Part shown: in pieces, positions 1-8,412 of the stretch
Layout: the number at the start of each line of letters is the position of its first letter
Numbering within the stretch: the first letter of the stretch is position 1
Assembly (NCBI GenBank): GCA_002692855.1
Contig: NZMJ01000084.1
Span: 72,696 to 122,421, forward strand
DNA from: Maricaulis sp.
GTDB taxonomy: Bacteria; Pseudomonadota; Alphaproteobacteria; Caulobacterales; Maricaulaceae
Direction: 5' to 3'
Length of the DNA stretch: 49,726 nt
The notes under the pieces: model-generated
Database searches by the model: none
Seen by the model: only the letters and a program-made list of their open reading frames with translations
What the model was told of the DNA's origin: nothing
Made by a program: the position numbers and the translations under genes

Positions 1-266
1 TCTGGATCATGGGCGCCGACAATCTGAAGGGGTTTCACCGCTGGTCGCGTTGGCGCGACATTCTCAACACCGTTCCCGTGGCGGTGGTCGCCCGACCGCA
101 GGACCCGATCCGCGCCCGCCTGTCGCTCGCGGCGCGCGATTTCGCATCCAGCCGCTGCAACCACAATCAGGCCAGCGCGTTGATGACGCGGAGGCCGCCG
201 GTCTGGACCTATCTCGTCGAGCCTCTACATAGGGAGTCATCGTCTCGCCTGCGCGGCGAGTCCTGA
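1..266 (+). CDS. nadD: Nicotinate-nucleotide adenylyltransferase, C-terminal part (5' end outside window)
   Basis: NadD transfers AMP from ATP to nicotinate mononucleotide in NAD synthesis. Only the C-terminal half is present; the frame is open from base 3 to the TGA at 264-266. The visible part starts with WIMGADNLKGFHRWSRW, which matches the conserved NadD block with the GADN motif followed by a Trp-rich helix. It ends with a Ser/Arg-rich SSRLR motif that resembles the nucleotide-binding SxxxR element of the family. Its position just before egtD and rsfS fits the usual nadD-rsfS-rlmH order of alphaproteobacteria. The start and N-terminal HxGH motif lie outside the window. Confidence 0.9.
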   Translation, partial: WIMGADNLKGFHRWSRWRDILNTVPVAVVARPQDPIRARLSLAARDFASSRCNHNQASALMTRRPPVWTYLVEPLHRESSSRLRGES

Positions 267-306
267 CCGCCCTCTGGCCGCAGCCGACTTCCTGGACGAG
301 ACCGAC

Positions 307-1308
307 ATGACCCGAACTGCAATGGCGCTGGCGCCGGACGACTCGCTCGATTTCTTCGTCGATTTGCATCCGCCCGCATCGGACTTCAGGAAGGACGTGC
401 TCGACGGACTGGCCGCGCGGCCGCGCGTCATTCCCCCGAAATATTTCTACGACGCCGACGGCTCCGCCCTGTTCGATGCGATCACCGCGACGCCCGAATA
501 TTATGTCACACGGACCGAGCTCTCCATCCTGGAACGGATCGCCCCGGAAATCGCCCGGCGCGCCGGGATCGGCGCGGTCGTGATCGAGCCGGGATCGGGA
601 TCTTCGGTCAAGATCACCACTTTGCTCCGGTCGCTCGACGAACCGGCGGGCTATATCGGTCTCGACATCTCGAAGGAGCATCTGATCGCGGCCTGCCGCG
701 ATCTGTCCGAGGCCCATCCCGGCCTCTTCGTCGGGGCGGTCTGCGCCGACTTCACTGCCCCGGTGGAACTGTCGGAACTCGACATGCCCGCAGGACGCCG
801 GCTGGTCTTCTTCCCGGGTTCGACCATCGGCAATTTCGAACCCGGCGATGCGGTGCGCGTGCTGAAGCATCTGCGCCAGTGGCTGCGCACGGGCGATGCC
901 CTGCTTCTGGGGGCTGACCGGATCAAGGACCCTGCCATCCTCACTGCGGCCTATGACGACGCAGAAGGGGTGACGGCAGCGTTCAACCTCAACCTCCTCA
1001 AGCGCATTGCGCGCGAACTGGACAGCGACATCGACCCGGCGGATTTCCGTCATCGCGCCATCTGGAATGCCGGCAAGTCGCGCATTGAAATGCACCTCGA
1101 GGCGCGCCGTGACGTTCGCTTCTCTGTCTCCGGTCAGGACTTTTCCATCGCGGCCGGGGAGACCATCCACACCGAAAACTCCCACAAATTCAGCATCGAG
1201 AGCTTTTCCGGTCTCGCCGAGGCGGCCGGGCTCGAGGTGCGCGATCACTGGAGCGACCCGTCGCAGCACTTCACGCTCTACTGGCTCGAACGCGGCGCCG
1301 AAGCGTGA
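307..1308 (+). CDS. egtD: L-histidine N-alpha-methyltransferase EgtD (ergothioneine biosynthesis)
   Basis: EgtD trimethylates the alpha-amino group of histidine to hercynine with three S-adenosylmethionines, the first committed step to the thiol antioxidant ergothioneine. The 333-residue product has the family's usual length. It carries the family N-terminus (PPKYFYDADGSALFDAI, about residues 43-59), the SAM-binding loop EPGSGSS (94-100), FFPGSTIGNF (168-177) and the GADRIKD and RIEMHLE blocks. The ATG at 307 lies 41 bases after nadD. No egtB (sulfoxide synthase) is seen here, although egtB and egtD are commonly adjacent. The gene interrupts the usual nadD-rsfS pair, so it looks like an insertion; egtB may lie elsewhere. 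Recognition of the family is firm. Confidence 0.92.
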   Translation: MTRTAMALAPDDSLDFFVDLHPPASDFRKDVLDGLAARPRVIPPKYFYDADGSALFDAITATPEYYVTRTELSILERIAPEIARRAGIGAVVIEPGSGSSVKITTLLRSLDEPAGYIGLDISKEHLIAACRDLSEAHPGLFVGAVCADFTAPVELSELDMPAGRRLVFFPGSTIGNFEPGDAVRVLKHLRQWLRTGDALLLGADRIKDPAILTAAYDDAEGVTAAFNLNLLKRIARELDSDIDPADFRHRAIWNAGKSRIEMHLEARRDVRFSVSGQDFSIAAGETIHTENSHKFSIESFSGLAEAAGLEVRDHWSDPSQHFTLYWLERGAEA

Positions 1309-1354
1309 TAGGGTGCAATCGTGCCGTCGTGGCAGAGGAGTCAGTACGCTGAGC

Positions 1355-1759
1355 ATGGAAGATAGCCATCGGGACGAGGGCGAAGAGAACGCGCCCGTCA
1401 AAGTCACCGGTGATGCCGAAACGAGCGATGCGCTGGAAGCGCTGGTGCTCGACGCCCTCGATGCCGACAAGGCCGAGGACATCATTGCCATTGATTTGCG
1501 TGGGAAGTCGTCGGTCACCGATGCGATGGTCATCGCATCGGGGCGTTCTGCGCGCCATGTGGGCGCGGTCGCCGATCACCTCGTCAACAAGCTGAAGGAT
1601 TCGGGCCGCTCACCGCGGATCGAGGGCCTGCCGGCCTGCGACTGGGTGCTGATCGATGCGGGCGACGTGGTGGTTCACCTGTTCCGCCCCGAAGTGCGCA
1701 GCTTTTACAATCTGGAAAAGCTCTGGTCGGTTGAAGCCGAGCCGGCGTCCGCTCGCTAG
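1355..1759 (+). CDS. rsfS: Ribosomal silencing factor RsfS
   Basis: RsfS (Iojap/DUF143 family) binds ribosomal protein uL14 on the 50S subunit and blocks joining with 30S during starvation. The 134-residue product carries the family core: LDALDADKAEDIIAIDLRGK, then SSVTDAMVIASGRSARHVGAVAD, then GDVVVHLFRPEVRSFYNLEKLW near the C-terminus. The chosen ATG follows an AGAGGAG ribosome binding site at about 1334-1340 with long spacing. An in-frame CTG two codons upstream (1349) would sit better spaced, so the exact start is uncertain. It lies 46 bases after egtD and 9 bases before rlmH, which suggests one transcript with them. Confidence 0.93.
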   Translation: MEDSHRDEGEENAPVKVTGDAETSDALEALVLDALDADKAEDIIAIDLRGKSSVTDAMVIASGRSARHVGAVADHLVNKLKDSGRSPRIEGLPACDWVLIDAGDVVVHLFRPEVRSFYNLEKLWSVEAEPASAR

Positions 1760-1768
1760 GGTCCGGGT

Positions 1769-2239
1769 TTGCGCCTGACCATCGCCGCGATCAGCCGGAT
1801 CCGGTCCGGCCCGGAACGCGACCTTGTCGACGACTACCTGTCACGTGCCACCGGCTCCGGCCGCGGGATCGGCCTCGGCCCTGCGGTCGAGACCGAGATC
1901 GACAATCGCGCCCTGTCAGACCGCACAGCCGAGTCCAGAAGCCTCGCCGACGCCATTCCGCCCGGCGCGAAATGCGTCTTCCTCGACGAACGCGGCAAGG
2001 ACGTGTCTGCGCGGGACTTCGCGTCCCGGCTTGGCACATGGCGTGACGAGGGTGTGCGCGAAACCGTCTTTGTGATCGGCGGCGCGGACGGTCTCGACCG
2101 CTCGGTTTTGCCGCAACCCGACCTGGTCCTCGCCTATGGCCAGACCGTCTGGCCGCACAAGCTGGTGCGCGTAATGCTCGCCGAACAGCTTTACCGCGCG
2201 GTCTCGATTCTTGCCGGAATGCCATACCACCGTGATTGA
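1769..2239 (+). CDS. rlmH: 23S rRNA pseudouridine-1915 N3-methyltransferase RlmH
   Basis: RlmH is a SPOUT methyltransferase that methylates pseudouridine 1915 in helix 69 of 23S rRNA. The 156-residue product has the usual length, the glycine-rich SAM knot (FVIGGADGL) and the diagnostic C-terminal block MLAEQLYRAVSILAGMPYHRD-like ending in YHRD. Translation appears to start at TTG (1769), nine bases after the rsfS stop. The rsfS-rlmH pairing is conserved widely in bacteria and supports both calls. Confidence 0.94.
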   Translation: MRLTIAAISRIRSGPERDLVDDYLSRATGSGRGIGLGPAVETEIDNRALSDRTAESRSLADAIPPGAKCVFLDERGKDVSARDFASRLGTWRDEGVRETVFVIGGADGLDRSVLPQPDLVLAYGQTVWPHKLVRVMLAEQLYRAVSILAGMPYHRD

Positions 2240-2272
2240 GCGTTAATCTTCACCCCGTTAGCTTCGGACACG

Positions 2273-3502
2273 ATGCCGCTCCTGCCGATCCTCTTCCTGA
2301 TGTTTCAGCCTGTCCCGGAGGAGACCCCTCCCCCGGACCCGGCCGAGATCGAACGCCTGGAATCCGAACAGCGTGCTGCCGAGGCCGCCGCCGAGGCCGC
2401 CCGCACCGAGGCCGAAGCCCTTGCCCGCGAGATCGCCGACCTGCAACACCGCCTTGTTGAAGCCGGCCGGCGGGCCGACGCCAGCGAACGCGCCGCATTG
2501 GCTGCCGAGAGCCGCATCGGGGAATTGTCGGGCGAAGAGGCTGAAATCCTTGCCCGTCTGTCCGCCAATCGCGAGACGCTCGCCCTGATCCTCGCCGCCC
2601 TTCAAAGGATTGAACGCGGCACCCCGCCTGCCCTCGCTGCCGCGCCGGAAGATGCCTTGCAGGCCGCGCGGGCCGCAGGCCTGTTCGCCGAGATCACACC
2701 CGCCTTGCGCGACAGGGCCGAGGAATTGTCGCTGCAGCTCGACCGCCTGCGCGGCGTCCGGCGTGACACGGCGACCGAGCAGGACCGTCTGGGCCAGGCC
2801 GAATCCGCGCTCGCCGCACAACGCAGCGAGATCGAGGCCCTGATTGCCGAGCGCCGCGCACTCGAAGCCGGCCTGCGCGCCGAGGCCGAAACCCAGAGCG
2901 CGGCCGCAGCCGCAGCCGGACGCGAGGCCCAGTCTGTACGCGAATTGCTCGCCCGGCTGGAGGCGATGCGCGAGGTTTTGCCGCGCCTGGCACCGCGCCG
3001 GACCATCGATACCGATGACGGCGCACCGCTTCCGGCCCTGCGTCCCGACGAGCGCCTGACCGCCGCATTGGCCCCCGACCAGCCGCTCGACACGCTTCGC
3101 TTTGCGGATGCGCGCGGTCGGCTTCGCCCGCCCGCCGCAGGTGCGGTGACGCGGCGTTTTGGCACTCCAAACGAAAATGGTCAACGATCCGAAGGGCTTG
3201 TGATCCAGACCCGCGCCCGCGCGCAGGTCGTCGCGCCCTTCGATGCCGTGGTGGAATATGCCGGCCCCTTCGGGAGCTATCACGGTCTATTGATACTGAA
3301 TGTCGGGGATGACTACTATATCGTACTGGCCGGGATGACCGCCCTGTACACCGAAGCCGGGCAAAGCGTCCTGGCAGGTGAACCGGTGGGCACAATGCCC
3401 GACCAGGAAGAACCGGCACCGGACTTGTATGTAGAGATCCGGAGAAACGGTGACGCCATCGATCCGCAGCCCTGGTTGCGGCCCGTGGCGGGAACCGGCT
3501 GA
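2273..3502 (+). CDS. EnvC-like murein hydrolase activator (coiled coil plus degenerate LytM/M23 domain)
   Basis: The 409-residue protein opens with a short hydrophobic segment (signal or anchor). A long Ala/Glu/Arg-rich coiled coil follows (about residues 20-235), then a C-terminal peptidase M23/LytM domain (about 290-405). In the M23 domain the zinc ligands are not preserved: the usual HxxxD region reads RSEGLVI, and the LHFEI-type motif reads LYVEIRRNG. That is the pattern of EnvC, which does not cut peptidoglycan itself but activates amidases at division. It sits just before ctpA, a common alphaproteobacterial arrangement. The target amidase cannot be told from this window. Start: ATG 33 bases after rlmH, with no strong Shine-Dalgarno sequence. 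Confidence 0.85.
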   Translation: MPLLPILFLMFQPVPEETPPPDPAEIERLESEQRAAEAAAEAARTEAEALAREIADLQHRLVEAGRRADASERAALAAESRIGELSGEEAEILARLSANRETLALILAALQRIERGTPPALAAAPEDALQAARAAGLFAEITPALRDRAEELSLQLDRLRGVRRDTATEQDRLGQAESALAAQRSEIEALIAERRALEAGLRAEAETQSAAAAAAGREAQSVRELLARLEAMREVLPRLAPRRTIDTDDGAPLPALRPDERLTAALAPDQPLDTLRFADARGRLRPPAAGAVTRRFGTPNENGQRSEGLVIQTRARAQVVAPFDAVVEYAGPFGSYHGLLILNVGDDYYIVLAGMTALYTEAGQSVLAGEPVGTMPDQEEPAPDLYVEIRRNGDAIDPQPWLRPVAGTG

Positions 3503-3532
3503 GACCGCAAAACGACCAGGAAGGCCTGTGAC

Positions 3533-4840
3533 ATGCGTCTGAATTTCATTTCCGCGGCATTCGCCTTTGCCCTCGGCGCAGCGGCCATCGCCGTCTCGGC
3601 CGAAGGGTTCGACAATTCGCGCTCCGACACCTTCCGGCAGTTGGAGCTTTTCGGCGACGTGCTCAGCCGGGTTGAATCCGACTACGTCACCGAGGTCGAT
3701 GATGCGGCCCTGATCGAAGCGGCCATCGAAGGCATGCTGGAATCGCTCGACCCGCACTCCTCCTACCTGTCTGCGGACGGTTTCCGCGACATGCAGGTCA
3801 CGACGCGCGGTGAGTATGGCGGTCTCGGTATGGAAGTGACGATCCGCGACGACATGGTCACGGTGATTTCCCCGATGATGGACACGCCCGCCGAACGCTC
3901 CGGCATGGAACCCGGCGACCATATCATCGCGGTCGACGGCGAATCCATTGTCGGCTGGTCGCTGGACGACGCCGTCTCCCTGATGCGCGGCGCGGTTGGG
4001 GAGCCTGTCACCATCACCGTGATGCGCGACGAGGAAGACCCCTTCGACCTGACCATCGTGCGCGATACCATTCCGCTGCGCACCGTCGCGTGGCGCGAGG
4101 AAGACGGCTTTGCCTATCTGCGCCTGGCCGGCTTTAACGAACACACCACCGAAACCCTGACCCGCACGATTGGCGAGATCCGCGAAGCCTTTGACGGGGA
4201 AGTCCCCGGCATCGTGCTCGACATGCGCTACAATCCGGGCGGCCTGCTCGATCAGGCGGTCTCGGTGGGCGACATTTTCCTCGATGGCGGCGAAGTCGTT
4301 TCAACGCGCTACCGCAATCCGCGAGAAAACCAGCGCTACAACGCCCGTCCGGGTGAGATGCTGCGCAACGTCCCGATTGTGGTCCTGATCAATGAAGGTT
4401 CGGCCAGCGCCGCCGAGATCGTTGCCGGCGCCCTGCGCGACCGTGAGCGCGCCACGCTGGTCGGCATGACCAGCTTCGGCAAGGGCTCGGTCCAGACCAT
4501 CATCCCGCTGCGCGGTGGCCATGACGGGGCGCTGCGCCTGACAACAGGGCGCTATTATACTCCGTCGGGTCAGTCCATTCAGGGCACGGGCATCACGCCG
4601 GACTGGCTGATTTCCTCGCGCCGCTTCGACGTCGAGGAAGCCGAGGAAGGCCAGCAGGTTTCCGAAGCCGCCCTGCCCAACGCGCTCGAGAACGAGAATG
4701 GTGACGAACGTCCCGTGATCGATTACGCCGCCGTTGAGCAGCCGCCCGAAGACTGGGCCGACAACGAGGACTACCAGCTTCACCGGGCGCTCGAGATCCT
4801 GCGCACGATGACGGGCCGGGAACAGGCGTCGCTGAACTGA
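3533..4840 (+). CDS. ctpA: S41 family carboxyl-terminal processing protease CtpA
   Basis: Periplasmic serine protease of the C-terminal processing family, which trims or degrades cell-wall enzymes and envelope proteins. The 435-residue product has a signal peptide ending near VSA (residue 23), a PDZ domain (about 95-170) and the S41 catalytic domain (about 190-350). The Ser/Lys dyad is visible: Ser292 in NEGSASAAEI and Lys317 in SFGKGSVQ. A Glu/Asp-rich C-terminal tail follows (from about residue 365). It lies 30 bases after the envC-like gene, probably in the same transcript. The pairing suggests joint control of septal peptidoglycan hydrolysis, as known for CtpA family members; that role is inferred here. 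Confidence 0.93.
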   Translation: MRLNFISAAFAFALGAAAIAVSAEGFDNSRSDTFRQLELFGDVLSRVESDYVTEVDDAALIEAAIEGMLESLDPHSSYLSADGFRDMQVTTRGEYGGLGMEVTIRDDMVTVISPMMDTPAERSGMEPGDHIIAVDGESIVGWSLDDAVSLMRGAVGEPVTITVMRDEEDPFDLTIVRDTIPLRTVAWREEDGFAYLRLAGFNEHTTETLTRTIGEIREAFDGEVPGIVLDMRYNPGGLLDQAVSVGDIFLDGGEVVSTRYRNPRENQRYNARPGEMLRNVPIVVLINEGSASAAEIVAGALRDRERATLVGMTSFGKGSVQTIIPLRGGHDGALRLTTGRYYTPSGQSIQGTGITPDWLISSRRFDVEEAEEGQQVSEAALPNALENENGDERPVIDYAAVEQPPEDWADNEDYQLHRALEILRTMTGREQASLN

Positions 4841-4951
4841 TCTCCGGACGCGGCGATTAACCCTTTCTTACCCGCAACGCGGCAGCGTTCGGCCAAGGGC
4901 GGAGTACCGGCGATTCGCGCCGGTTCCTGCCCATGACCGGGCAAGGGCGCG

Positions 4952-6175
4952 ATGGCTTCGATCGCACGCAAAGGCAATGAGACGTCCCCGCTGCGCGCAC
5001 CCCTGATTGTGGGTGCCGGCACGGCGCTTCTGTTTGCGGCCGGCATCGCGGCGATCGCCCTGTTTGGTGACCCCGTCGGACGGCCGCCGCTGGCGCGCGG
5101 CGCGCTCGGGGCAGCTCCTGAACCCGAGCTTCGCGCCGAGGTCGAACACGACCCGGTCGACACCCATGCCACACCGGTCCGGTTCGCTGGCGAGGACGAC
5201 CCGCTCGACGAGCCGTCTCTGGCCGGGGTCAATGACGGCTTCGATCCGCCAGCAACACGCCACGGCTCTGATCCCGGCGACGCCGAACAGCGGCATGCCG
5301 CGACGGTCAATCCGCACGCCTTGCCGGCTGCGCCACTGCCCGGTCTGACCGAGGACGGACCTTCGGGATCCCTGCCGGTCATCGGCCCCGACGGTACCCG
5401 CCCGGACCACGCCTATGCCCGCACCTTCCACGCCGATCCCGAAGCGCCGATCATTGCCGTCATCATCGGCGGGATGGGGCTCAATCGCGCTGTGACCGAG
5501 GAAGCCATCAACACCCTGCCGCCGGAAGTCGCCCTCAGCTTTGCGCCTTATTCGCGTGACCTACAGGGCTGGATCGACCGTGCCCGCGCCGCAGGCCATG
5601 AAGTGCTCATCGAAATGCCGATGGAGCCGTATGACTATCCCAACAATGACCCCGGTCCGCACACCCTGCTGGCCGATGCCAGCGAGACCGAGAATGCCCG
5701 CCGCCTCGCCTGGGTGATGAGCCAGACGACCGGCTATTTCGCCGTGATGAACTATCTGGGCGCCCGCTTTTCGACCGCCGGAACACCGTTTGAAGCCGCC
5801 TTGCGCCGGATCGAGGCGCGCGGCGTCGCCTTCATCCATGACGGCAATGGACGCCGGGCCGCCATCGAGAGTGCGGCGACCGCTGCGGGTTCCCGCTTCA
5901 CGATTGCGGACCGTGTGCTCGACGAGGACCCCTCCCCGCGCGCCATCGACGAACGCCTCCTGATGCTCGAAGCACTGGCCCTCCAGAATGGCAGCGCAAT
6001 GGGCGCCGGCTTCGCCTATCCCGCGACCGTCGACGAGGTCGCTTCCTGGGCACAAGGCATTGAATCGCGCGGCTATGTCCTGGCCCCGCCCTCCGCCGTC
6101 CTGGCTCGTCGCCGCGCCGAGGCCGGCAATGACGTCGCCGAATCCCGCATCGTGCAGGCGGACGCGCATCATTGA
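4952..6175 (+). CDS. Divergent polysaccharide deacetylase family protein (YibQ/DUF610-like)
   Basis: 407 residues: a short cytoplasmic N-terminus, one membrane anchor (about residues 16-38), a Pro/Asp-rich linker, and a periplasmic NodB-fold domain (about 160-395). Family blocks include LSFAPYSRDLQGWIDRARAAGHE, EMPMEPYDYPNNDPGP and FIHDGNGRRAA. The first beta strand reads PIIAVIIGGMG where enterobacterial YibQ has an Asp-Asp metal-binding pair, so metal-dependent deacetylase chemistry is doubtful. It follows envC and ctpA and overlaps rppH by four bases, so it belongs to the envelope operon. Its biochemical role is unknown. Confidence 0.85.
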   Translation: MASIARKGNETSPLRAPLIVGAGTALLFAAGIAAIALFGDPVGRPPLARGALGAAPEPELRAEVEHDPVDTHATPVRFAGEDDPLDEPSLAGVNDGFDPPATRHGSDPGDAEQRHAATVNPHALPAAPLPGLTEDGPSGSLPVIGPDGTRPDHAYARTFHADPEAPIIAVIIGGMGLNRAVTEEAINTLPPEVALSFAPYSRDLQGWIDRARAAGHEVLIEMPMEPYDYPNNDPGPHTLLADASETENARRLAWVMSQTTGYFAVMNYLGARFSTAGTPFEAALRRIEARGVAFIHDGNGRRAAIESAATAAGSRFTIADRVLDEDPSPRAIDERLLMLEALALQNGSAMGAGFAYPATVDEVASWAQGIESRGYVLAPPSAVLARRRAEAGNDVAESRIVQADAHH

Positions 6176-6666
6176 CGCAGTCGCCGGATCTGATCGGCTA
6201 CCGCCCCAATGCCGGTGCCGTCCTGTTCAATCACGCGGGCGAGGTCTGGATCGGCCGGCGTGCCGACACGCCGCCGCCCTGGCAGTGGCAGTTCCCCCAA
6301 GGGGGAATCGATCCCGGCGAGACACCTGACCACGCCGCCTTGCGCGAACTTTACGAAGAGACCGGCATCCCGGCTGACAAGGTCGAACCGCTCGGCGGAA
6401 TCGACGACTGGCTGACCTACGACTTCCCGCCGGAGGTCCGCGACCATCACCGCCATGCCAAGCGTGGCCATGTCGGCCAGAAGCAGCGCTGGTTCGCCTT
6501 CCGCCTGCTCGGCCAGGACACCGACTTTGATCTCGAGGTTCATGGCGAGGTCGAATTCGACGCCTGGCGCTGGGAGACGCTCGCCGCCGTCCCGCCGCTG
6601 ATCATTCCGTGGAAACGCCACGTCTATGAGGTGCTGGCGCGCGAATTTGCGAAGTTTGCGGGCTGA
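6172..6666 (+). CDS. rppH: RNA pyrophosphohydrolase RppH (Nudix hydrolase)
   Basis: RppH removes pyrophosphate from the 5' end of triphosphorylated transcripts (or related dinucleoside polyphosphates), which starts RNase E-dependent mRNA decay. The 164-residue product shows GYRPNAGAVLFN at the N-terminus and a complete Nudix box at residues 44-66 (GGIDPGE, then REL, then EETGI). The RppH-specific WLTYDFP and QKQRWF blocks are also present. The start is TTG, overlapping the TGA of the deacetylase gene (TTGA), so translation is coupled. This matches the usual alphaproteobacterial RppH size. Confidence 0.94.
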   Translation: MTQSPDLIGYRPNAGAVLFNHAGEVWIGRRADTPPPWQWQFPQGGIDPGETPDHAALRELYEETGIPADKVEPLGGIDDWLTYDFPPEVRDHHRHAKRGHVGQKQRWFAFRLLGQDTDFDLEVHGEVEFDAWRWETLAAVPPLIIPWKRHVYEVLAREFAKFAG

Positions 6667-6684
6667 TCACCGGTCGAGCCCGGC

Positions 6685-6936
6685 TTACCCCCGCCGCGCC
6701 CGGATCGCCCGGACAATCCCCATGATCGAGATCAGCAGCCAGAAACCCTCGATCGCGATCGACGCCGGATTGGGCCGGTAGATCAGGGAATAGAGCAGCA
6801 AAACGGCACCGACCGCGTTGATGGCAGGGTGGCGCCAGTCCGTGCGCTCCACGCCGATGGTCTGCTGCCAGAAATAGCAGGCGAGCACCATGGCGACGCC
6901 GACGAAGCCGAGAAGATCGGGGAAGGTCAGGGACAT
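6685..6936 (-). CDS. Small membrane protein, CBU_0592-like family
   Basis: 83 residues with three predicted membrane helices: LLGFVGVAMVLACYFWQQT, INAVGAVLLLYSLIY, and IEGFWLLISIMGIVRAI. The layout, with a central DWRHPAIN segment and RPNPASI before the last helix, matches the CBU_0592 family of uncharacterised small membrane proteins. The ATG at 6936 is preferred over an upstream start because the family sequence begins there. It is convergent with rppH and lies downstream of the atpC terminator, so it probably has its own promoter. Function unknown. Confidence 0.72.
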   Translation of the reverse strand: MSLTFPDLLGFVGVAMVLACYFWQQTIGVERTDWRHPAINAVGAVLLLYSLIYRPNPASIAIEGFWLLISIMGIVRAIRARRG

Positions 6937-6942
6937 TCGTCG

Positions 6943-6984
6943 CCTCAAAAGCAAACCGGCGGACCGCTGGTGCGATCCGCCGGT
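6943..6984 (-). terminator. Rho-independent terminator of atpC
   Basis: On the minus strand a 9-base-pair stem (ACCGGCGGA, 6976-6984 with 6955-6963) with a 12-base loop is followed by the T-rich stretch TTTGCTTTTG. It lies 24 bases after the atpC stop, so it should end the transcript reading through atpC. Confidence 0.8.
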
Positions 6985-7008
6985 CATTGGTTCAATTCGG
7001 ATTGACCC

Positions 7009-7410
7009 TTACGCCGCAGCCGCGTCGCGCAGGGCTTCGAGACGGGCCAGCGCCGCTTCGGCGCGGTCGCGAGCCGCCTCGTCCTTGGCTGCGGTGATGT
7101 CGTCGCGCGCATTCTGGATTTCGGTCGCGAGACCCGAAGCGTCGAACGAGGACAGGTCGATGGCTTCTTCGGCCAGCACCGACAGGCCGTCCGGCGTCAC
7201 TTCCGCGAAACCGCCGCGAATGAAGGTGCGTGTCACCGTGCCGCCGTCATGTACCGAGATCGCGCCCATGCGGATCGCGCTCATCAGCGGTGCGTGACCG
7301 GGAAGGACGCCAAAATCGCCTTCTTCGCCGGGCACGACGACCATGTCGACATCGCCTTCAAACAGGCGCTTTTCCGGGGAAACGAGATCGAAATGAAGCT
7401 TGTCGGCCAT
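7009..7410 (-). CDS. atpC: ATP synthase F1 subunit epsilon
   Basis: Epsilon is the central-stalk subunit that couples gamma to the c-ring and can inhibit ATP hydrolysis. The 133-residue product begins MADKLHFDLVSPEKRLF and contains GEEGDFGVLPGHAPLMSAI, the hallmark of the N-terminal beta sandwich, followed by an Ala/Arg-rich helical tail. It ends the F1 cluster, but unlike the usual atpD-atpC neighbours it is separated from atpD by about 1.7 kb holding two secreted-protein genes and a terminator. It therefore probably needs its own promoter or read-through. Confidence 0.95.
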   Translation of the reverse strand: MADKLHFDLVSPEKRLFEGDVDMVVVPGEEGDFGVLPGHAPLMSAIRMGAISVHDGGTVTRTFIRGGFAEVTPDGLSVLAEEAIDLSSFDASGLATEIQNARDDITAAKDEAARDRAEAALARLEALRDAAAA

Positions 7411-7478
7411 CGGTCCTGCCTTTCTTTCGCGCGCTCTCTAGCAGGTCACGGCGGCTTTGTGAAACCCCGTTGTGCAAG

Positions 7479-8330
7479 TCAGTCCTGCGTCGCGGCGATG
7501 CAGTCATTCACCGGTCCGACCAGCGCCTCCATCAGCGTTCGCATCGACCCCGCACCATTGCTTTCGATCGTCACGGTCACGTCCATGTCGGGGTAAAATC
7601 CGGTCGGGATAATCAGCGTCTGCGTATCGCCCGAGGGCGGGGCGGGCGGCGGCGGGGGCGGTGTCCCGGCGGGCGGACCATAGGGCGAGAGCGGCAGCGA
7701 GATCGCCGCCAACGCCTCGACCCCGTCGCGGACGCCCGGGCAGGTATCCTCGCGCACATCCCGCGTCTGGATCATCGCGTCGAGCCGGGCATGGACCACC
7801 GCTTGCTGTCCGAAACCACTGCGATAGTTCCGGTCGACCGCTTCAGGCGCAACGCCCTGCTCGCGCAGCCGCGCGGCGAACGCCGCCCCGTCGAACGTGT
7901 CATAGGCGATCGCGTGCACCGCCTGCGCATCGGTCGTGAAGAAGGCGCTGCGGTAGCGCCAGAGACACCCTTCCGGATTGTCGCCATAGCCGGCGCTGAC
8001 CGGGCAGACCCATTCGAACGCGAACAGGTTGCCATGCGGGATCCACCAGCTGACGGCTTCGTAGCGCGGTCCGTCGAGTTCCGTGCGCCAAGCGGTTTCG
8101 TCCGAGCTGTATCCGGGCAGGCGAAGCGCCTCATAGGCGGCCTCGCGCCGCGTGACTGTCTCGCCGCGCACCCAGAAGAGATAGGCGTACCAGAGCGAAT
8201 CCGTCGCATAGCCCTCATAGCTTTCCGGCAGGCCCGGCGGCGGACCGGGCGGGGGTGGCGGCACGCTGGCCGACGCGGCGGTGGAGAGCGCCAGACCCAG
8301 AGCGCTCACGGCGAGCAGAGCATGTTTCAT
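7479..8330 (-). CDS. Secreted proline-rich protein of unknown function
   Basis: 283 residues. A clear signal peptide (MKHALLAVSALGLALSTAASA) is followed by a Pro-rich stretch (SVPPPPPGPPPGLPE). A central region has WVCPVSAGYGDNPEGCLWRYR, a second Pro-rich linker lies near residue 220, and the C-terminus reads LMEALVGPVNDC. No known enzyme motif was recognised. The ATG at 8330 is chosen because the signal peptide begins there. It resembles the adjacent upstream gene: both have a C-x-W-x-Y-R block, a later CP pair and a C-terminal LxxxLxxPxxxC. They may be an old tandem duplication. It lies between atpD and atpC on the same strand. Confidence 0.7.
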   Translation of the reverse strand: MKHALLAVSALGLALSTAASASVPPPPPGPPPGLPESYEGYATDSLWYAYLFWVRGETVTRREAAYEALRLPGYSSDETAWRTELDGPRYEAVSWWIPHGNLFAFEWVCPVSAGYGDNPEGCLWRYRSAFFTTDAQAVHAIAYDTFDGAAFAARLREQGVAPEAVDRNYRSGFGQQAVVHARLDAMIQTRDVREDTCPGVRDGVEALAAISLPLSPYGPPAGTPPPPPPAPPSGDTQTLIIPTGFYPDMDVTVTIESNGAGSMRTLMEALVGPVNDCIAATQD

Positions 8331-8412
8331 TAAAACCCCCTGTGCTGGCACCAAGGCTAGGCAGAGGGACGAAACCGATCAAACGAAAACGGAGAAGACC
8401 GGCTGCGACGGG

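Noticed and set aside
64..1533. Minus-strand open frame spanning nadD, egtD and rsfS
   Set aside because: It crosses three recognised genes on the other strand and has no domain of its own.
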